The position numbers and the translations under genes are program-made. Positions 46,943 to 58,835 of a DNA stretch of 64,000 bases are shown piece by piece. The DNA comes from an uncultured Prochlorococcus sp. Its GTDB lineage: Bacteria > Cyanobacteriota > Cyanobacteriia > PCC-6307 > Cyanobiaceae. The notes below the pieces were generated by a model. It ran no database searches. It was not told the DNA's origin and saw nothing but the letters and a program-made list of their open reading frames with translations. The first letter of the stretch is position 1. Each line of letters opens with the position of its first letter. The DNA is taken from positions 1 to 64,000 of the forward strand of contig CACEFS010000002.1 in NCBI GenBank assembly GCA_902558895.1. Direction: 5' to 3'.

Positions 46943-47722
46943 CTAACTCAAAATCTCTACTCTAAAATCAAGATTTTTTGCCTCTTCAGTAGTTAATTTT
47001 CTTGACCAAGCTCCTTGCACAGGACTATTCCATCTGAAACCAGCATTTTTAGCTAAAGATCTATCTTCGTAACTAATAAGTGCCTTGTATAAAAACCTCG
47101 GTTGGGTAGCTTTAAGTAAAAGTTCCTCTAAATTATCGCATTTTTTGAAAACCTCAGATATGTAAAAGCAATCAGATAAAGCTCTATGTAAATTCCAAAC
47201 TGGTATTGAAAAAGATAAAGCTAGATCAGTTACTGAGGGTCTATTTTTTAGTGATTTTTGAAAAGACCAATTAATATCCTCCAAACTGCATATCCATTTT
47301 TTATCAAGTTTAGGTAATTTTCCTTTACCAAACCATTTCTTATCAAACTCTACATTATGCGCGACAATGAAATCTGAGCAGTCAACAAGTTTCAGAAAGA
47401 AATTCAATCCATCTTCCCATGGTTGAGAGATATTAGTTACTTCAGCAGATATACCATTAACATGTTCGGCTTCATTATTATTAACTGGGAATAAAAATGA
47501 AACTTGTGAAAGCACGCACTTAAAAGATACATCAAACAAAATACAACCTATCTCTATCACTTCATCTTTATTTTCGTCTAAACCTGTTGTTTCAGTATCA
47601 AGAATTAAAATTTTTTCAATTTTTTTATTTTGATTAGGAAAATTCTCTTCAGAGGGATAACTGATAACTTGATCCTGAAGAATATCCAATTGATTTAATT
47701 CTTTTTTATTAGATAGATCCAA
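46943..47722 (-). CDS. 3'-5' exonuclease (DnaQ/PolIII epsilon-like)
   Basis: ILILDTETTGLDENKDEVIEIGCILFD; HNVEFDKKWF; NLHRALSDCFYISEV. Confidence 0.88.
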   Translation of the reverse strand: MDLSNKKELNQLDILQDQVISYPSEENFPNQNKKIEKILILDTETTGLDENKDEVIEIGCILFDVSFKCVLSQVSFLFPVNNNEAEHVNGISAEVTNISQPWEDGLNFFLKLVDCSDFIVAHNVEFDKKWFGKGKLPKLDKKWICSLEDINWSFQKSLKNRPSVTDLALSFSIPVWNLHRALSDCFYISEVFKKCDNLEELLLKATQPRFLYKALISYEDRSLAKNAGFRWNSPVQGAWSRKLTTEEAKNLDFRVEILS

Positions 47723-47838
47723 TTAGCTGAAAACGCTTTCACTTATCTTGACGCATTTAATAAAAATTTCTCTTAAATTAATATAAATTAAGAATCTTGA
47801 TTAGAAAATAATTATTGAACATTTTTAGTTATTAAAAG

Positions 47839-48561
47839 ATGACTTTTACAAAATACCAATTTAATAATTTTTGTTATTGGCCTTCAAATCCTAAAAAAAT
47901 TGTGGAATTTATTGGTGGAAGTTATTTAGCTTCTAAACCAGATTTAACTTATAGAAGATTCATAGAGAGTTTGATTAATAAAAACTATGCAGTACATGCA
48001 TATAAATACACTCCACAATTCGATCACCAACAACTTGCTATTAAAGCATGGAGGGATTTCAAGAATTGTCGAATATCTTTATCCAAGAGATTAGGAGCAT
48101 CAATTCCTTCAATAAGAATTGGTCATAGCCTAGGCTGCAAACTTCATCTAATTTCACCAGATGCTGGAAGAAATTGCGAAAAATTCATATCGATAAGTTT
48201 TAATAACTTCAGTGCCAACAAATCTATCCCATTATTGAAACAAATTTCTCAAAAATTAGATTTCAATAGTGAATTCAGCCCAAGCCCTGAAAGAACTTTG
48301 CGATTAATTGAAAAAACTTATAGTCAAAAAAATAACTTCTTAATAAAATTCAACGCAGATGAATTAGATCAAACAGATAAATTATTTTCTTGTCTTAAAG
48401 CAAGAAAAGAAGATAACTCTAAAGGGATAATTTTAAAAGGAACTCACACTATTATTGCGAGTGCAGGACTAAGAGAAAATTTCTTAGGAGACTGGGCAGA
48501 TGATGATTTTAAAAGAAATACTATAAAAAAAATTTCAAATTTTATTGATGAATCCGATTAG
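47839..48561 (+). CDS. DUF1350-family protein
   Basis: [47 protein letters not shown]. Confidence 0.8.
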   Translation: MTFTKYQFNNFCYWPSNPKKIVEFIGGSYLASKPDLTYRRFIESLINKNYAVHAYKYTPQFDHQQLAIKAWRDFKNCRISLSKRLGASIPSIRIGHSLGCKLHLISPDAGRNCEKFISISFNNFSANKSIPLLKQISQKLDFNSEFSPSPERTLRLIEKTYSQKNNFLIKFNADELDQTDKLFSCLKARKEDNSKGIILKGTHTIIASAGLRENFLGDWADDDFKRNTIKKISNFIDESD

Positions 48562-50540
48562 GACTTTTCTTTCAACTTTTCCAAAACAGAACTATCTTCA
48601 AGAGTACTTATATCACCACTAATTTTTTCTCCAGCAGCCAAAGATCTCAAAATCCTCCTCATAATTTTTCCACTACGTGTTTTGGGAAGAGAGTCGGAAA
48701 TTATAATTTTTTCGGGCTTCGCGATAATTCCAATTTCATTAACAACATGTTTCTTTAAGTCCTGCTCTAATTCTGAAGAACTGTTCACACCTTTTTCTAA
48801 AGATACAAAAGCAACTATAACTTCACCTTTTAGATCATCTCTTCTTCCCACAACAGCTGCCTCTGCAACTGATTTATGACTTACCAAAGCAGATTCTATT
48901 TCCATTGTTCCTAACCGATGACCTGAAACACTTATAACATCATCAACTCTCCCCATAATCCATATATATCCATCTTGATCAATGCGTGCACCGTCTCCGG
49001 CAAAATATACATTTTTTTCCCCTTTAAAGGTAATATACTCCCAATAACTGTCCAAGTATCTTTGAGGATTCCCATGAATTGTTCTCATCATTCCTGGCCA
49101 AGGCTTTTTAATGATTAAATAACCACCCTCATTTTTGATAACCTTTTCTCCATTCTTATCGACAACTTCAACTTCAATACCTGGTAAAGGGTAAGTAGCT
49201 GAACCAGGCTTCGTAGAAACCACTCCGGGTAAAGGACTTATCATTACACCTCCTGTTTCAGTTTGCCACCATGTATCGACAATAGGGCATTTATTTTTAC
49301 CAATAACATCCTTGTACCACATCCATGCTTCAGGATTAATTGGTTCTCCAACTGTGCCCAAAAGCCTAAGACTCTCCAGATTATATTTATCAGGGATTTC
49401 ACGTCCAGACTTCATAAATGCTCTTATTGCAGTTGGTGCTGTATAAAAAATAGAAACCTGATATTTTTGCACAATTTCCCAAAAAGCCCCTAAATTTGTG
49501 GGTCTTGGGACTCCCTCAAACATTAAGGTTGTAGCACCATTAGATAAGGGTCCATAAACTATGTAACTATGGCCTGTAATCCATCCAACATCAGCAGTAC
49601 ACCAGTAAATGTCGTCATCTTTTAAATCAAATATCCATTTGAATGTCAAATGTGACCAAAGATTGTAACCGCCTGTAGTGTGAACTACACCTTTGGGCTT
49701 TCCAGTAGATCCTGAAGTATAAAGAATAAAAAGTCTATCTTCGCTATTCATAATTTCTGGTTCACACTGATCTTTTTGATCTTTTAATAATTCGTGCCAC
49801 CAAAAATCTCTATCATCAACCATCGAAATATTTTTTTTGGATCGTTGAACAACAACTACTTTTTCAACAACTTTTTCTGCCCCACTTTCAATTGCCGCAT
49901 CAACTGCTTGCTTCAGTTCAATCACCTTATCTTTTCTAAAGCCACCATCAGCAGTAATAACAAATCTGGCATTTCCATCAATTAACCTATCTTTTAAAGC
50001 TTCTGAAGAAAATCCACCAAAGACAACTGAATGAGGCGCGCCGATTCTTGCACAAGCTAACATCGCAAACATCGCTTCAGGAATCATCGGCATATAAATA
50101 CATACCAAATCTCCTTTTTTTACACCAATCGCTTTTAATGCATTAGCTGCTTTACATACCTCTTTGAGAAGTTCTTCATAAGTATATTTTTTGCTATCTC
50201 CCGGTTCACCTTCCCATATAAGTGCAGTTTTTCCTCCAAAACCTCTCTCAATATGTCTATCTAAGCAATTATATGTAATATTGAGTTTCCCTTCTTTGAA
50301 CCATTTAAAAAAGGGCGCATTTTCACTATCTAATACAGTTTGAAATGGCTCAAACCAATCTAATTCAGTTTTTGCAAAAAATTCCCAAAATTGAATAGGA
50401 TTATCTGATGCTTGTTTTTTTAAACTTAGTAATTCTTCTTGAGAACTAATATTTGAGTTTTCTGAAAATTTTTTTGATGGAGGGAAAACCCTCTTTTCTT
50501 CAAGTATGTTATTTATTGAATTTTTTTTATCTAATGACAT
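48558..50540 (-). CDS. acs: Acetyl-CoA synthetase
   Basis: [51 protein letters not shown]. Confidence 0.96.
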   Translation of the reverse strand: MSLDKKNSINNILEEKRVFPPSKKFSENSNISSQEELLSLKKQASDNPIQFWEFFAKTELDWFEPFQTVLDSENAPFFKWFKEGKLNITYNCLDRHIERGFGGKTALIWEGEPGDSKKYTYEELLKEVCKAANALKAIGVKKGDLVCIYMPMIPEAMFAMLACARIGAPHSVVFGGFSSEALKDRLIDGNARFVITADGGFRKDKVIELKQAVDAAIESGAEKVVEKVVVVQRSKKNISMVDDRDFWWHELLKDQKDQCEPEIMNSEDRLFILYTSGSTGKPKGVVHTTGGYNLWSHLTFKWIFDLKDDDIYWCTADVGWITGHSYIVYGPLSNGATTLMFEGVPRPTNLGAFWEIVQKYQVSIFYTAPTAIRAFMKSGREIPDKYNLESLRLLGTVGEPINPEAWMWYKDVIGKNKCPIVDTWWQTETGGVMISPLPGVVSTKPGSATYPLPGIEVEVVDKNGEKVIKNEGGYLIIKKPWPGMMRTIHGNPQRYLDSYWEYITFKGEKNVYFAGDGARIDQDGYIWIMGRVDDVISVSGHRLGTMEIESALVSHKSVAEAAVVGRRDDLKGEVIVAFVSLEKGVNSSSELEQDLKKHVVNEIGIIAKPEKIIISDSLPKTRSGKIMRRILRSLAAGEKISGDISTLEDSSVLEKLKEKS

Positions 50541-50634
50541 TAAATAAATCTATGCTTAATAAATTTAGTCGAAAAATTTATAGTTTTCAAAAATTTTTAA
50601 TATTAATTAAGCGCGAATTATTTTTTTTATAGAT

Positions 50635-51618
50635 CTAATAAATACGGCTTAGAACAAATTCTGGAAGAGTCATTAAAGCTCTTTTATATTCTGAATCAGG
50701 AAGCCAAACTAGAGCTTCCTTAGAACGCATTGCAAATTCCTCAGCTAGTTTTCTGGAACTTTCGATAGCTCTAGAATTCATAATGATACTAAGGGCATCC
50801 TCTAAATCATCTTTTTCAGCAAGTTCTCTGTTAATAAGAACAGATAATTTCTTATTTTCTTCTAAGGCATATAAAACTGGAGCAGTAAGATAGCCACTAG
50901 CAAGATCGCTTATTGCAGGTTTTCCTAGTTGTTTATCATTTCCAGTAAAGTCAAGTATGTCATCTACAACTTGGAAAGCCAAGCCAATATTTTTGCCAAA
51001 ATCGTACAAAGAGGTTAAGTTTTCATCATTAAGACCACTCAGAACTCCAGCTGCTTTAGAGCTATTTGCAATTAATGATGCAGTTTTACAATAGCTCTTA
51101 TTAATGTATTTTGAAAAAGATTGAGCAGAGTCAAATCTATTTAGATTTTGTTTAATTTCGCCTTCTGCTAAATCCATTATTACTCTACTGAGTAATTTAA
51201 CTACATTTACATTATCAAGGTTTGCAAGGTGCCAACTTGCTTGAGCGAATAAGAAATCTCCTGCCAAAACAGCTACTCTAGTATTAAATCTGCTATGTAC
51301 TGTATCTACTCCTCTTCTTGTAGAGGCCTCATCAACAACATCATCGTGAACTAATGATGCTGTATGAATCATTTCAGTAATCTCAGCAAGCCTTTTATGT
51401 TTTCTAGTTAATTTAAATTCAGGAGATATTGCCTTTGAAATTAATAAGACGATACCTGGTCTAAGTCTTTTACCCCCAGCACTAAAAAGATGTTCTGCTG
51501 CGGCTTGAAGAATTGGATGACCAGCTCCAATTAAATTTTTCAGTTCAAGAATAAGATCATCAAGATCATTTTCAACTGGTTGTAGTAGTTCTGTTACTGT
51601 ATTCATGATTGACCTCAT
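50635..51618 (-). CDS. sps: Polyprenyl (solanesyl) diphosphate synthase
   Basis: SLVHDDVVDEASTRRG; FQVVDDILDFTG; GGKRLRPGIVLL. Confidence 0.93.
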   Translation of the reverse strand: MRSIMNTVTELLQPVENDLDDLILELKNLIGAGHPILQAAAEHLFSAGGKRLRPGIVLLISKAISPEFKLTRKHKRLAEITEMIHTASLVHDDVVDEASTRRGVDTVHSRFNTRVAVLAGDFLFAQASWHLANLDNVNVVKLLSRVIMDLAEGEIKQNLNRFDSAQSFSKYINKSYCKTASLIANSSKAAGVLSGLNDENLTSLYDFGKNIGLAFQVVDDILDFTGNDKQLGKPAISDLASGYLTAPVLYALEENKKLSVLINRELAEKDDLEDALSIIMNSRAIESSRKLAEEFAMRSKEALVWLPDSEYKRALMTLPEFVLSRIY

Positions 51619-51633
51619 TTATATATTAAAGAA

Positions 51634-52428
51634 TCAAACATTGCTTCGGAGGTTTACTAACCTAATTTCTTTATTAATTTCAAACCAAAATTTTACTTTT
51701 TTTAAAAAAACATCTTTTTCTGAAGTAACAAAGAAATCTACATTTTCATAAGAAAGACTTTCATAACAGGCAGTTTTTGGAATAGCAAAAGATTCATTAA
51801 ATTTTTTTATTAAAGCAACCGATGGATCAATAATTTTTATATTCGAATCTATTTTTTTTCTTAAAAAATCATAAATTAAGGGATAGTGACTACATCCAAG
51901 TATTAATTCTTCAATATTTTGATTTATTAATGGTCTCAAATATAAATCTGAAAGATAGTTTAACTTATCAAGATTTAATTTTTCTTTTTCAATTTCTGAT
52001 ACAAATTCTGGACATTCTTGCTGAAATATTATTGTATTCTTTTTTTTAGAATTTATAACTTTTTTATAATATGATGATCGAACAGTTGTTTGTGTTGCTA
52101 ATACACCAATTATTTTTTTATTAACTATTTCCGATACTGAGTTTATAAGATCAAAACAAGGAATCTTTAAATTATCTTCCAGAATATCAAATGCACATGC
52201 ATTTGTAGTGTTACAAGCTACTAAAAGTGCATCCAAATTCTTATCAACAAAAAAATTGCAAATCTCTTTTGCAATTAACCTTATCTCTTTAAAATTTTTA
52301 CTTCCAAAAGGTATTCTTTTTGTATCCGCTAAATACAAGACTTCAACATCTTTACGCGTTTTTAGTAAAGAATTAAGGATAGTAAAACCACCTATGCCAC
52401 TGTCAAATATACCTATTTTAAGTTTCAC
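51634..52428 (-). CDS. murI: Glutamate racemase
   Basis: IGIFDSGIGGFTILNSL; LLVACNTTNACAF; LILGCSHYPLI. Confidence 0.93.
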   Translation of the reverse strand: MKLKIGIFDSGIGGFTILNSLLKTRKDVEVLYLADTKRIPFGSKNFKEIRLIAKEICNFFVDKNLDALLVACNTTNACAFDILEDNLKIPCFDLINSVSEIVNKKIIGVLATQTTVRSSYYKKVINSKKKNTIIFQQECPEFVSEIEKEKLNLDKLNYLSDLYLRPLINQNIEELILGCSHYPLIYDFLRKKIDSNIKIIDPSVALIKKFNESFAIPKTACYESLSYENVDFFVTSEKDVFLKKVKFWFEINKEIRLVNLRSNV

Positions 52429-53510
52429 CCTATTTTATAAAGATATTCAAGAATGCCTTTTGCAATTGCATAAGCTAATCTTTTACGATGCGTTGTTTTT
52501 TTTAATCTTCTTGCATCAAATCTCCCTGTTAAAAATCCAATTTCTACAAGAACTGCAGGCATCCTAGTATTTTTAATTACATAAAATCTACCTTGTTTAA
52601 CGCCTCGATCAGGGCTCCCAGGAGAAACTCTTAAAATTTGTTTTTGAATTTTTTTAGCAAGTAACCTGCCTCTCCAACCTCTATAGTAAAAGGTTTCTAG
52701 TCCATTAATATCACTTCTTTTCCCCCTTGAAGCATTTGCATGAATACTTACAAAAATATCTGAATCTGAATTATTAGCAAAGGAAACTCTTGGAGGTAAA
52801 TCCAAATCAACTTCATTTTTTCTAGTTAATCTTACTTTAACACCTTTCTTAGAAAGTAAATTTTTAACTATTTTGGAAACCTCAAGTACAACATCTGTTT
52901 CCCTAATACCCCCAATACCTATGGCTCCAGGATCAGGACCTCCGTGCCCTGGGTCGATAACAACTGAGAATTTATTTTGTTTCACGTCTGGTAATTTCAA
53001 GAAATGATAATCACTTTTCTTTTTATAAGTTGATTTTTTATTTTCTTTAGTATTTCCTATTCTCTTAGCAATTTGACCTTCACTAATCTTTTTAAAAGTA
53101 TATTTTGGATCAAATAGTTTAATTCTCCACCTATTTTCATCTAAACCAATCAATCGCCAAGTCAAAGGTTTCAAGTGAGTGTCTTCTTTAAATTCAATTA
53201 CTAATCTTGTTTTACCCTTATTTGGTTTACCTAATCTAATTTCTTTTATTGGGCCATTACCTTTTATTATTCTGGGATTTTTTAATTCTCCTTGAAAGTC
53301 TACCCAGAATCTATCACCAGATATTTGGTTAGCCTTCTGAAAGTATGCTTTTAAATTTGTATTTGATTTAGTTCTTAATTCTAAAACCCCATTAGTGTTT
53401 AACGCCCATGCCGCGAGAGCACTGGAAGATTTAACTGGAAGGATTGAAGAATTTAAAAATAAAAAAACTGATAAATAACAAAAAAGTTTATTATCTAAAA
53501 ACTTTATCAT
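52425..53510 (-). CDS. N-acetylmuramoyl-L-alanine amidase
   Basis: FSVVIDPGHGGPDPGAIGIGGIRETDVVLEVSKIV; FVSIHANASRG; VLVEIGFLTGRFD. Confidence 0.92.
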   Translation of the reverse strand: MIKFLDNKLFCYLSVFLFLNSSILPVKSSSALAAWALNTNGVLELRTKSNTNLKAYFQKANQISGDRFWVDFQGELKNPRIIKGNGPIKEIRLGKPNKGKTRLVIEFKEDTHLKPLTWRLIGLDENRWRIKLFDPKYTFKKISEGQIAKRIGNTKENKKSTYKKKSDYHFLKLPDVKQNKFSVVIDPGHGGPDPGAIGIGGIRETDVVLEVSKIVKNLLSKKGVKVRLTRKNEVDLDLPPRVSFANNSDSDIFVSIHANASRGKRSDINGLETFYYRGWRGRLLAKKIQKQILRVSPGSPDRGVKQGRFYVIKNTRMPAVLVEIGFLTGRFDARRLKKTTHRKRLAYAIAKGILEYLYKIG

Positions 53511-54337
53511 TAGTTTGAAAACAATTTATTTTTTCTATGTTTAAGGCTTGGCATCTGCTCACGAATTTTCTTTACTCTTTCTTTATCAGCAGGTGCTATT
53601 GCAGCCCCTTGAGTTTTACCTGCATCAGATAAAACCGTACCCCAAGGGTCAATTACCATTGCATGGCCATGACTTTGCCTTCTTCCATAATGAATGCCAG
53701 TTTGAGCTGGAGCAACTACATATGCTGTATTCTCAATTGCTCTTGCTTGTAATAGGATTTGCCAATGATCTTTTCCAGTAAAAGCTGTAAAAGCTGCCGG
53801 TATCATAATTAACTCTGCACCTTTCGAAGATAAATATCTATAAAGTTCAGGAAATCTAACATCGTAACAAATTGATAATCCTATTTTGCATAAACCAGGG
53901 ACATCTACCACTGGTGGGTACTCCTCCCCAGATAAAATAGTCGCTGATTCCTTATATAAATTTCCATCTGGCAAATCAACATCAAATAAGTGGATTTTGT
54001 CGTATTTTGCCAAAATCTGTCCGTCCTTCCCAAATAGTGCTGACCTATTAAAAGTATGACTATCATTGCCAGCGGGAACTGGATAACCTCCTCCCAAAAG
54101 AAATACTTGATATCTTTGTGACATGGTTTTTAGAAAATTTGCACACTTCGCTGACAATTCAGAAGCTAATCTAAGTTTTTCATCATCTCCTCCTAAAAAA
54201 GCAAAATTCTCAGGCAATCCTATTAACTCAGCACCTCTTCTAGCAGCTAATTCAATCTGTTCTTCCGCTTCAATAAAATTTGCTTCAACATTTGAAGTAC
54301 TCGTAATTTGCAATGCAGCTACCAAAAAATCAGTCAA
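53510..54337 (-). CDS. Carbon-nitrogen hydrolase (nitrilase family)
   Basis: LPENFAFLG; YDKIHLFDVDLPDG; KIGLSICYDVRFPELYR. Confidence 0.9.
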   Translation of the reverse strand: MTDFLVAALQITSTSNVEANFIEAEEQIELAARRGAELIGLPENFAFLGGDDEKLRLASELSAKCANFLKTMSQRYQVFLLGGGYPVPAGNDSHTFNRSALFGKDGQILAKYDKIHLFDVDLPDGNLYKESATILSGEEYPPVVDVPGLCKIGLSICYDVRFPELYRYLSSKGAELIMIPAAFTAFTGKDHWQILLQARAIENTAYVVAPAQTGIHYGRRQSHGHAMVIDPWGTVLSDAGKTQGAAIAPADKERVKKIREQMPSLKHRKNKLFSN

Positions 54338-54367
54338 GACTCTACTCCTAGTAAACTAATTCGTAAA

Positions 54368-55102
54368 TCATGAGACACGAATCACACCTCTTTCAACTTG
54401 AGCTGGAACAATATCTAAGCAATCAAGTGCAGAACAACATTTAAAATCATCCTCATAATCTCCAAGACTTGTCAATCTTTTGCCATGGGTTGCTGTTTTT
54501 AAACATTTCAAAATATCATTTTTCCAAAAATGCCAAAGTGCCAAAGCAGACTGTAATTCATCATTAAGGATATTAATTTCGAAATCACAGTTCTGTTGCA
54601 AGTATGAAGCCAAAGCACCTGCAGCCAATGAATCCTCGAGTGAATAAGAGCCTTCCCAACCACTACCAAGTATTAAAACATTTTCACTTTTTAATGAAAT
54701 AATTTTTTCGGCAACTGCTTTCCTATTAGGGAGACCCATAGCAAATAAATGCTTAGCATTTTGAACTTTTTGCAATGATTTAGTCCCATTAGTCGTACTC
54801 ATAAATAGTCTTTTACCATTAACAACTTTTTTTGTAACTGACAAAGGAGAATTTCCTAAATCAAAGCCCTCAATCTTCTTTCCACCTCTCTCACCTAGCA
54901 TTAGTCTCTTTTCAGCTTGCCACTTAATTGCCGATTCTTTCAATAAATCTAAATCTGCAAAAACTTGTATTGAATCAGCTCCATTTTTTAAAGCCCAAGA
55001 AATCGTGGTTGTAGCTCTTAAAACATCAATGACCACTGCAATGTCGGGACTTATCGCTGGAACATCCTTAGCAACGTGAAAATATGTAAGATTAATAATC
55101 AA
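54368..55102 (-). CDS. comB: 2-phosphosulfolactate phosphatase-like
   Basis: AVVIDVLRATTTISWALKNGADSIQVF; MLGERGGKKIEGFDLGNSPL; MSTTNGTKSL. Confidence 0.88.
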   Translation of the reverse strand: MIINLTYFHVAKDVPAISPDIAVVIDVLRATTTISWALKNGADSIQVFADLDLLKESAIKWQAEKRLMLGERGGKKIEGFDLGNSPLSVTKKVVNGKRLFMSTTNGTKSLQKVQNAKHLFAMGLPNRKAVAEKIISLKSENVLILGSGWEGSYSLEDSLAAGALASYLQQNCDFEINILNDELQSALALWHFWKNDILKCLKTATHGKRLTSLGDYEDDFKCCSALDCLDIVPAQVERGVIRVS

Positions 55103-55221
55103 TTCCTTTTTCTGGTTTTATTATAGAAAACAGTTACTTAATTTGATTATTTTTTTTTTAAAAACAAACTTATTGATAATATATAACTAATTTGTTTTTA
55201 CAGAAATCTTATCAAGTATTT

Positions 55222-56541
55222 AATTTGAAAATGAATAATATCCGCACAATAAAAGGTGGAGTTAATTTAAAAGGAAAAGTAAAAGTACCTGGAGATAAAT
55301 CTATTTCTCATAGAGCTTTAATAATAGGAAGTATTGCTATGGGTGAGACGACTATTGAGGGTTTTTTACATTCTGAAGATCCACTCTCGACTGCTGATTG
55401 TCTTAGAAAATTAGGTGTAAACATACCAGAAATAAAAAAAAATGAGCCTTTTACGATTTCAGGATTAGGTCTTGATGGATTAAAAGAGCCTAAAGAAATT
55501 CTAAATTGTGGGAATTCGGGAACCACCATGAGATTATTAATGGGGTTACTTGCAGGTCAAGAAGGCAAAAATTTCATTTTAACAGGTGACATTTCCCTTA
55601 ATGAAAGGCCAATGGGGAGAGTGGGCAAACCATTATCGTTGATGGGTGGCAAAATTTCTGGCAGAGAAAAAGGGAACAAAGCTCCAATCTCAATTGATGG
55701 GAATAAACTTAAAGGATGTGTTATTGGAACCCCTGTAGCGAGTGCTCAAGTAAAATCCGCAATCTTATTGGCAGGCCTTAAAGCTTCTGGAACCACTTCT
55801 GTTATTGAACCAGCATCTTCAAGAGATCATACTGAAAGAATGTTAAAAGCATTTGGAGCAGATATTAGTATAAGAGGAGAATTAGGAAGGAACGTAGTTA
55901 TCAAGTCAGGGAGCAATTTAATTGGCCAGAGAATATTGATTCCAGGAGACATAAGCTCTGCTTCTTTTTGGATGATTGCTGCATCTATTGTTCCAAATTC
56001 AGAGGTTTTGATTCAGAATGTCGGATTAAATCCCACTAGAACAGGGATCTTAAATGTAATGGATTTAATGGGTTGCAATTATGAGATTTTAGATAAATCG
56101 ACTATTGCTGGTGAACCTATTGGCACTATTAAAGTAAAGACTTCAAATAATTTAAGATCATTCACCATTGAAGGAGATATTCTCCCAAAACTTATAGATG
56201 AAATTCCAATCCTTACTGTGGCTGCCTGTTTTTGTAATGGAGTTTCTGAAATAAAGGATGCACAAGAATTAAGAGTTAAGGAGACAGATCGATTAAAAGT
56301 CATGGCACAACAGTTACAAAAATTCGGTGCTGAAATAACAGAAAAAGAGGATGGGTTAATTATTAATGGGCAATCAAAATTTCATTCTGCGGAGGTAGAC
56401 AGTGAGACAGATCATCGAGTTGCAATGAGTCTTGCTATTGCTTCACTTCTTGCAAAAGGTACCTCAAAAATCTTGAGAGCAGATGCAGCTAGCGTCTCAT
56501 ATCCTACTTTTTGGCAAGAGCTAGCCAAACTAACTAACTAG
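55222..56541 (+). CDS. aroA: 5-enolpyruvylshikimate-3-phosphate synthase
   Basis: [51 protein letters not shown]; internal ATG at 55222 preferred. Confidence 0.96.
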   Translation, partial: NLKMNNIRTIKGGVNLKGKVKVPGDKSISHRALIIGSIAMGETTIEGFLHSEDPLSTADCLRKLGVNIPEIKKNEPFTISGLGLDGLKEPKEILNCGNSGTTMRLLMGLLAGQEGKNFILTGDISLNERPMGRVGKPLSLMGGKISGREKGNKAPISIDGNKLKGCVIGTPVASAQVKSAILLAGLKASGTTSVIEPASSRDHTERMLKAFGADISIRGELGRNVVIKSGSNLIGQRILIPGDISSASFWMIAASIVPNSEVLIQNVGLNPTRTGILNVMDLMGCNYEILDKSTIAGEPIGTIKVKTSNNLRSFTIEGDILPKLIDEIPILTVAACFCNGVSEIKDAQELRVKETDRLKVMAQQLQKFGAEITEKEDGLIINGQSKFHSAEVDSETDHRVAMSLAIASLLAKGTSKILRADAASVSYPTFWQELAKLTN

Positions 56542-56553
56542 GCTAAAAAGTTT

Positions 56554-57465
56554 TTGTCCGAATTAATAGAAGTTTTAACTAAAGATGGAAGTTACTCTTT
56601 AAGAAGTCTGTTTTTTCAAGAGAACTTCCATAGTTTATCGGGCGCATTGGAGGAAACAAAGTTAAAGTTTACAGCTACCTCTAATTTGCAAAGATTTAAG
56701 GGTAAATCTCTTAATGTTTTGGATATATGTTTTGGTTTAGGATACAATTCCGCTTCTTTATTAGATGAATTAATTAATCAAAAATCGTATTTAAATTTGT
56801 ATGCATTGGAGATTGATAAAAAGCCTCTTAAATATTCTCTTAGAAATGAATCTTTCCTTAAATTGTGGGCTCCAAAAGTCAAAACAATATTTGAATCACT
56901 GTATCGAAAAGATTACTTTGAAGATCAATTTTTTAAATGCAGTGTTTTGTGGGGTGATGCTAGAGAAAAAATCAACATTATTCCTTCATCTGTTAAATTC
57001 GATCTGATTTATTTAGATGGGTTTTCTCCTCAAAAATGCCCGCAAGTATGGACAATTGAATTTTTATCTAAAGTCACAGAGAAACTTAATTCTCAGGGTT
57101 ATTTAATAACTTATTCTTCTTCAGCAGCGGTAAGAAAAACTTTAAGAAATCTTGGATTAGAAATTTTTACTATTAGGCCAAGTTTTAAAAACAGAACTTT
57201 TTGGAGTCAGGGAACTGTCGCAATATCAAAATTTGATAAGTATAAATTGAAACCTAATTTCAATTTTGAAAAGTTATCATTAATGGAAGAGGAACATCTC
57301 TTGACTAGAGCTAGTATTCCATATAGAGATCAAGATTTAAACTCAACTAAAGAGAATATAATCAAGAGAAGATCAGATGAGCAATTATTCTCAAATCTAT
57401 TATCTACAAATAAATGGAGAGAGAAGTGGGGAATGACGAAGTTATCCGTAAAGAGTAAGATTTAA
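56554..57465 (+). CDS. MnmC-like methyltransferase
   Basis: LTKDGSYSLRSLFFQENFHSLSGALEET; FGLGYNS; LIYLDGFSPQKCPQVWTIEFLSKV. Confidence 0.85.
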   Translation: MSELIEVLTKDGSYSLRSLFFQENFHSLSGALEETKLKFTATSNLQRFKGKSLNVLDICFGLGYNSASLLDELINQKSYLNLYALEIDKKPLKYSLRNESFLKLWAPKVKTIFESLYRKDYFEDQFFKCSVLWGDAREKINIIPSSVKFDLIYLDGFSPQKCPQVWTIEFLSKVTEKLNSQGYLITYSSSAAVRKTLRNLGLEIFTIRPSFKNRTFWSQGTVAISKFDKYKLKPNFNFEKLSLMEEEHLLTRASIPYRDQDLNSTKENIIKRRSDEQLFSNLLSTNKWREKWGMTKLSVKSKI

Positions 57466-57484
57466 ATAAGGATTTCAAATAAAC

Positions 57485-58834
57485 ATGTTAAGTGTTGCGA
57501 TATTAGCGGCAGGCAAGGGCACTAGAATGGAAAGCTCATTGCCAAAAGTTTTACATAAAATTTCTGGCAAAACTCTTCTACAAAGAGTAATTGATTCGTG
57601 TCTTGAATTAAAACCTGATCAAATTTTCGTAATTACTGGACACAAATCAAAAGAAGTACAAAAGTCAATCCCAAAAGATAAAAAAATCGATGTTGTTATT
57701 CAAGAACCTCAAGCAGGAACTGGTCATGCTATCCAGGTTCTTTGTAGAAAAGTAAAAAAACATGAAGGAAAACTTTTGGTACTTAACGGAGATGTACCAC
57801 TCATTAGGCCTTGTACTCTAAAGAAACTTTTGTATTTACACGATTCAAAAAATGCTGAGGTTTCTTTAATTACTACAAAAAAAACAAATCCTCATGGATA
57901 TGGTAGAGTTTTTTTGAAGGGGGATTTTATAGAAAGAATTGTTGAAGAAAAAGATTGCAATGATTTAGAAAGAGAAAATCCATTAATAAATGCCGGTGTT
58001 TACTGTTTTAACTGGGGTAACTTGTCAGAAATAATTAATACCTTGCAAAGCAATAATAATCAAAAAGAGATTTACTTAACAGATACAGTATCTTTACTAA
58101 AAAATTCCTTAAGCCTCGAGGTAGAGGATAATGGAGAGCTTCAAGGTATTAATAACAGAATTCAACTATCAGAGTGCGAGGAAAGTATTCAGAATTCAAT
58201 TAAAGAAAAGCATATGCTCAATGGTGTAACTTTTACAAATAAAGCAAGTTGTTCAATTAGTGAAGAAGCTGAAATTGGTAAAGATGTAACTATAGAGGCT
58301 AATACGCATATAAGAGGAAATACCAAAATAAATAGTCATTGCATTATTGGACCAAATACTTTTATTGAGAATTCTAATGTGGGATTAAATTGTGAAATTT
58401 CAAACTCTACTGTTTATGCTTCTCAGGTAATGAATAATATTAAAATTGGCCCTTATAGTCATATAAGACCTAATTCCAAAATATCTTCCTTTAGCAAAAT
58501 AGGTAATTTTGTAGAAATCAAAAATAGTCAATTAGGGGAAGAATCTAAAGTAAACCATTTAAGTTACATTGGCGATTCTATTATTGGAAGATCTACAAAT
58601 ATTGGAGCAGGTACTATTACTGCAAATTTTGATGGTCAGAAAAAACATCAAACAAAAATTGGTAAAAATTGCAGTATTGGTGCAAATACAGTTTTTGTTG
58701 CGCCAATAAATCTCGGGGAATGCGTTACAACAGGAGCTGGTTCAGTGATCACAAAAGACTCTAAAGATAATTCGTTAGCAATCTCAAGAACTAAGCAAGT
58801 AAATATAGAAAATTGGAAAAGAAAGAAATCCTGA
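57485..58834 (+). CDS. glmU: Bifunctional UDP-GlcNAc pyrophosphorylase / GlcN-1-P acetyltransferase
   Basis: [29 protein letters not shown]; left-handed beta-helix hexapeptide repeats. Confidence 0.96.
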   Translation: MLSVAILAAGKGTRMESSLPKVLHKISGKTLLQRVIDSCLELKPDQIFVITGHKSKEVQKSIPKDKKIDVVIQEPQAGTGHAIQVLCRKVKKHEGKLLVLNGDVPLIRPCTLKKLLYLHDSKNAEVSLITTKKTNPHGYGRVFLKGDFIERIVEEKDCNDLERENPLINAGVYCFNWGNLSEIINTLQSNNNQKEIYLTDTVSLLKNSLSLEVEDNGELQGINNRIQLSECEESIQNSIKEKHMLNGVTFTNKASCSISEEAEIGKDVTIEANTHIRGNTKINSHCIIGPNTFIENSNVGLNCEISNSTVYASQVMNNIKIGPYSHIRPNSKISSFSKIGNFVEIKNSQLGEESKVNHLSYIGDSIIGRSTNIGAGTITANFDGQKKHQTKIGKNCSIGANTVFVAPINLGECVTTGAGSVITKDSKDNSLAISRTKQVNIENWKRKKS

Positions 58835-58835
58835 T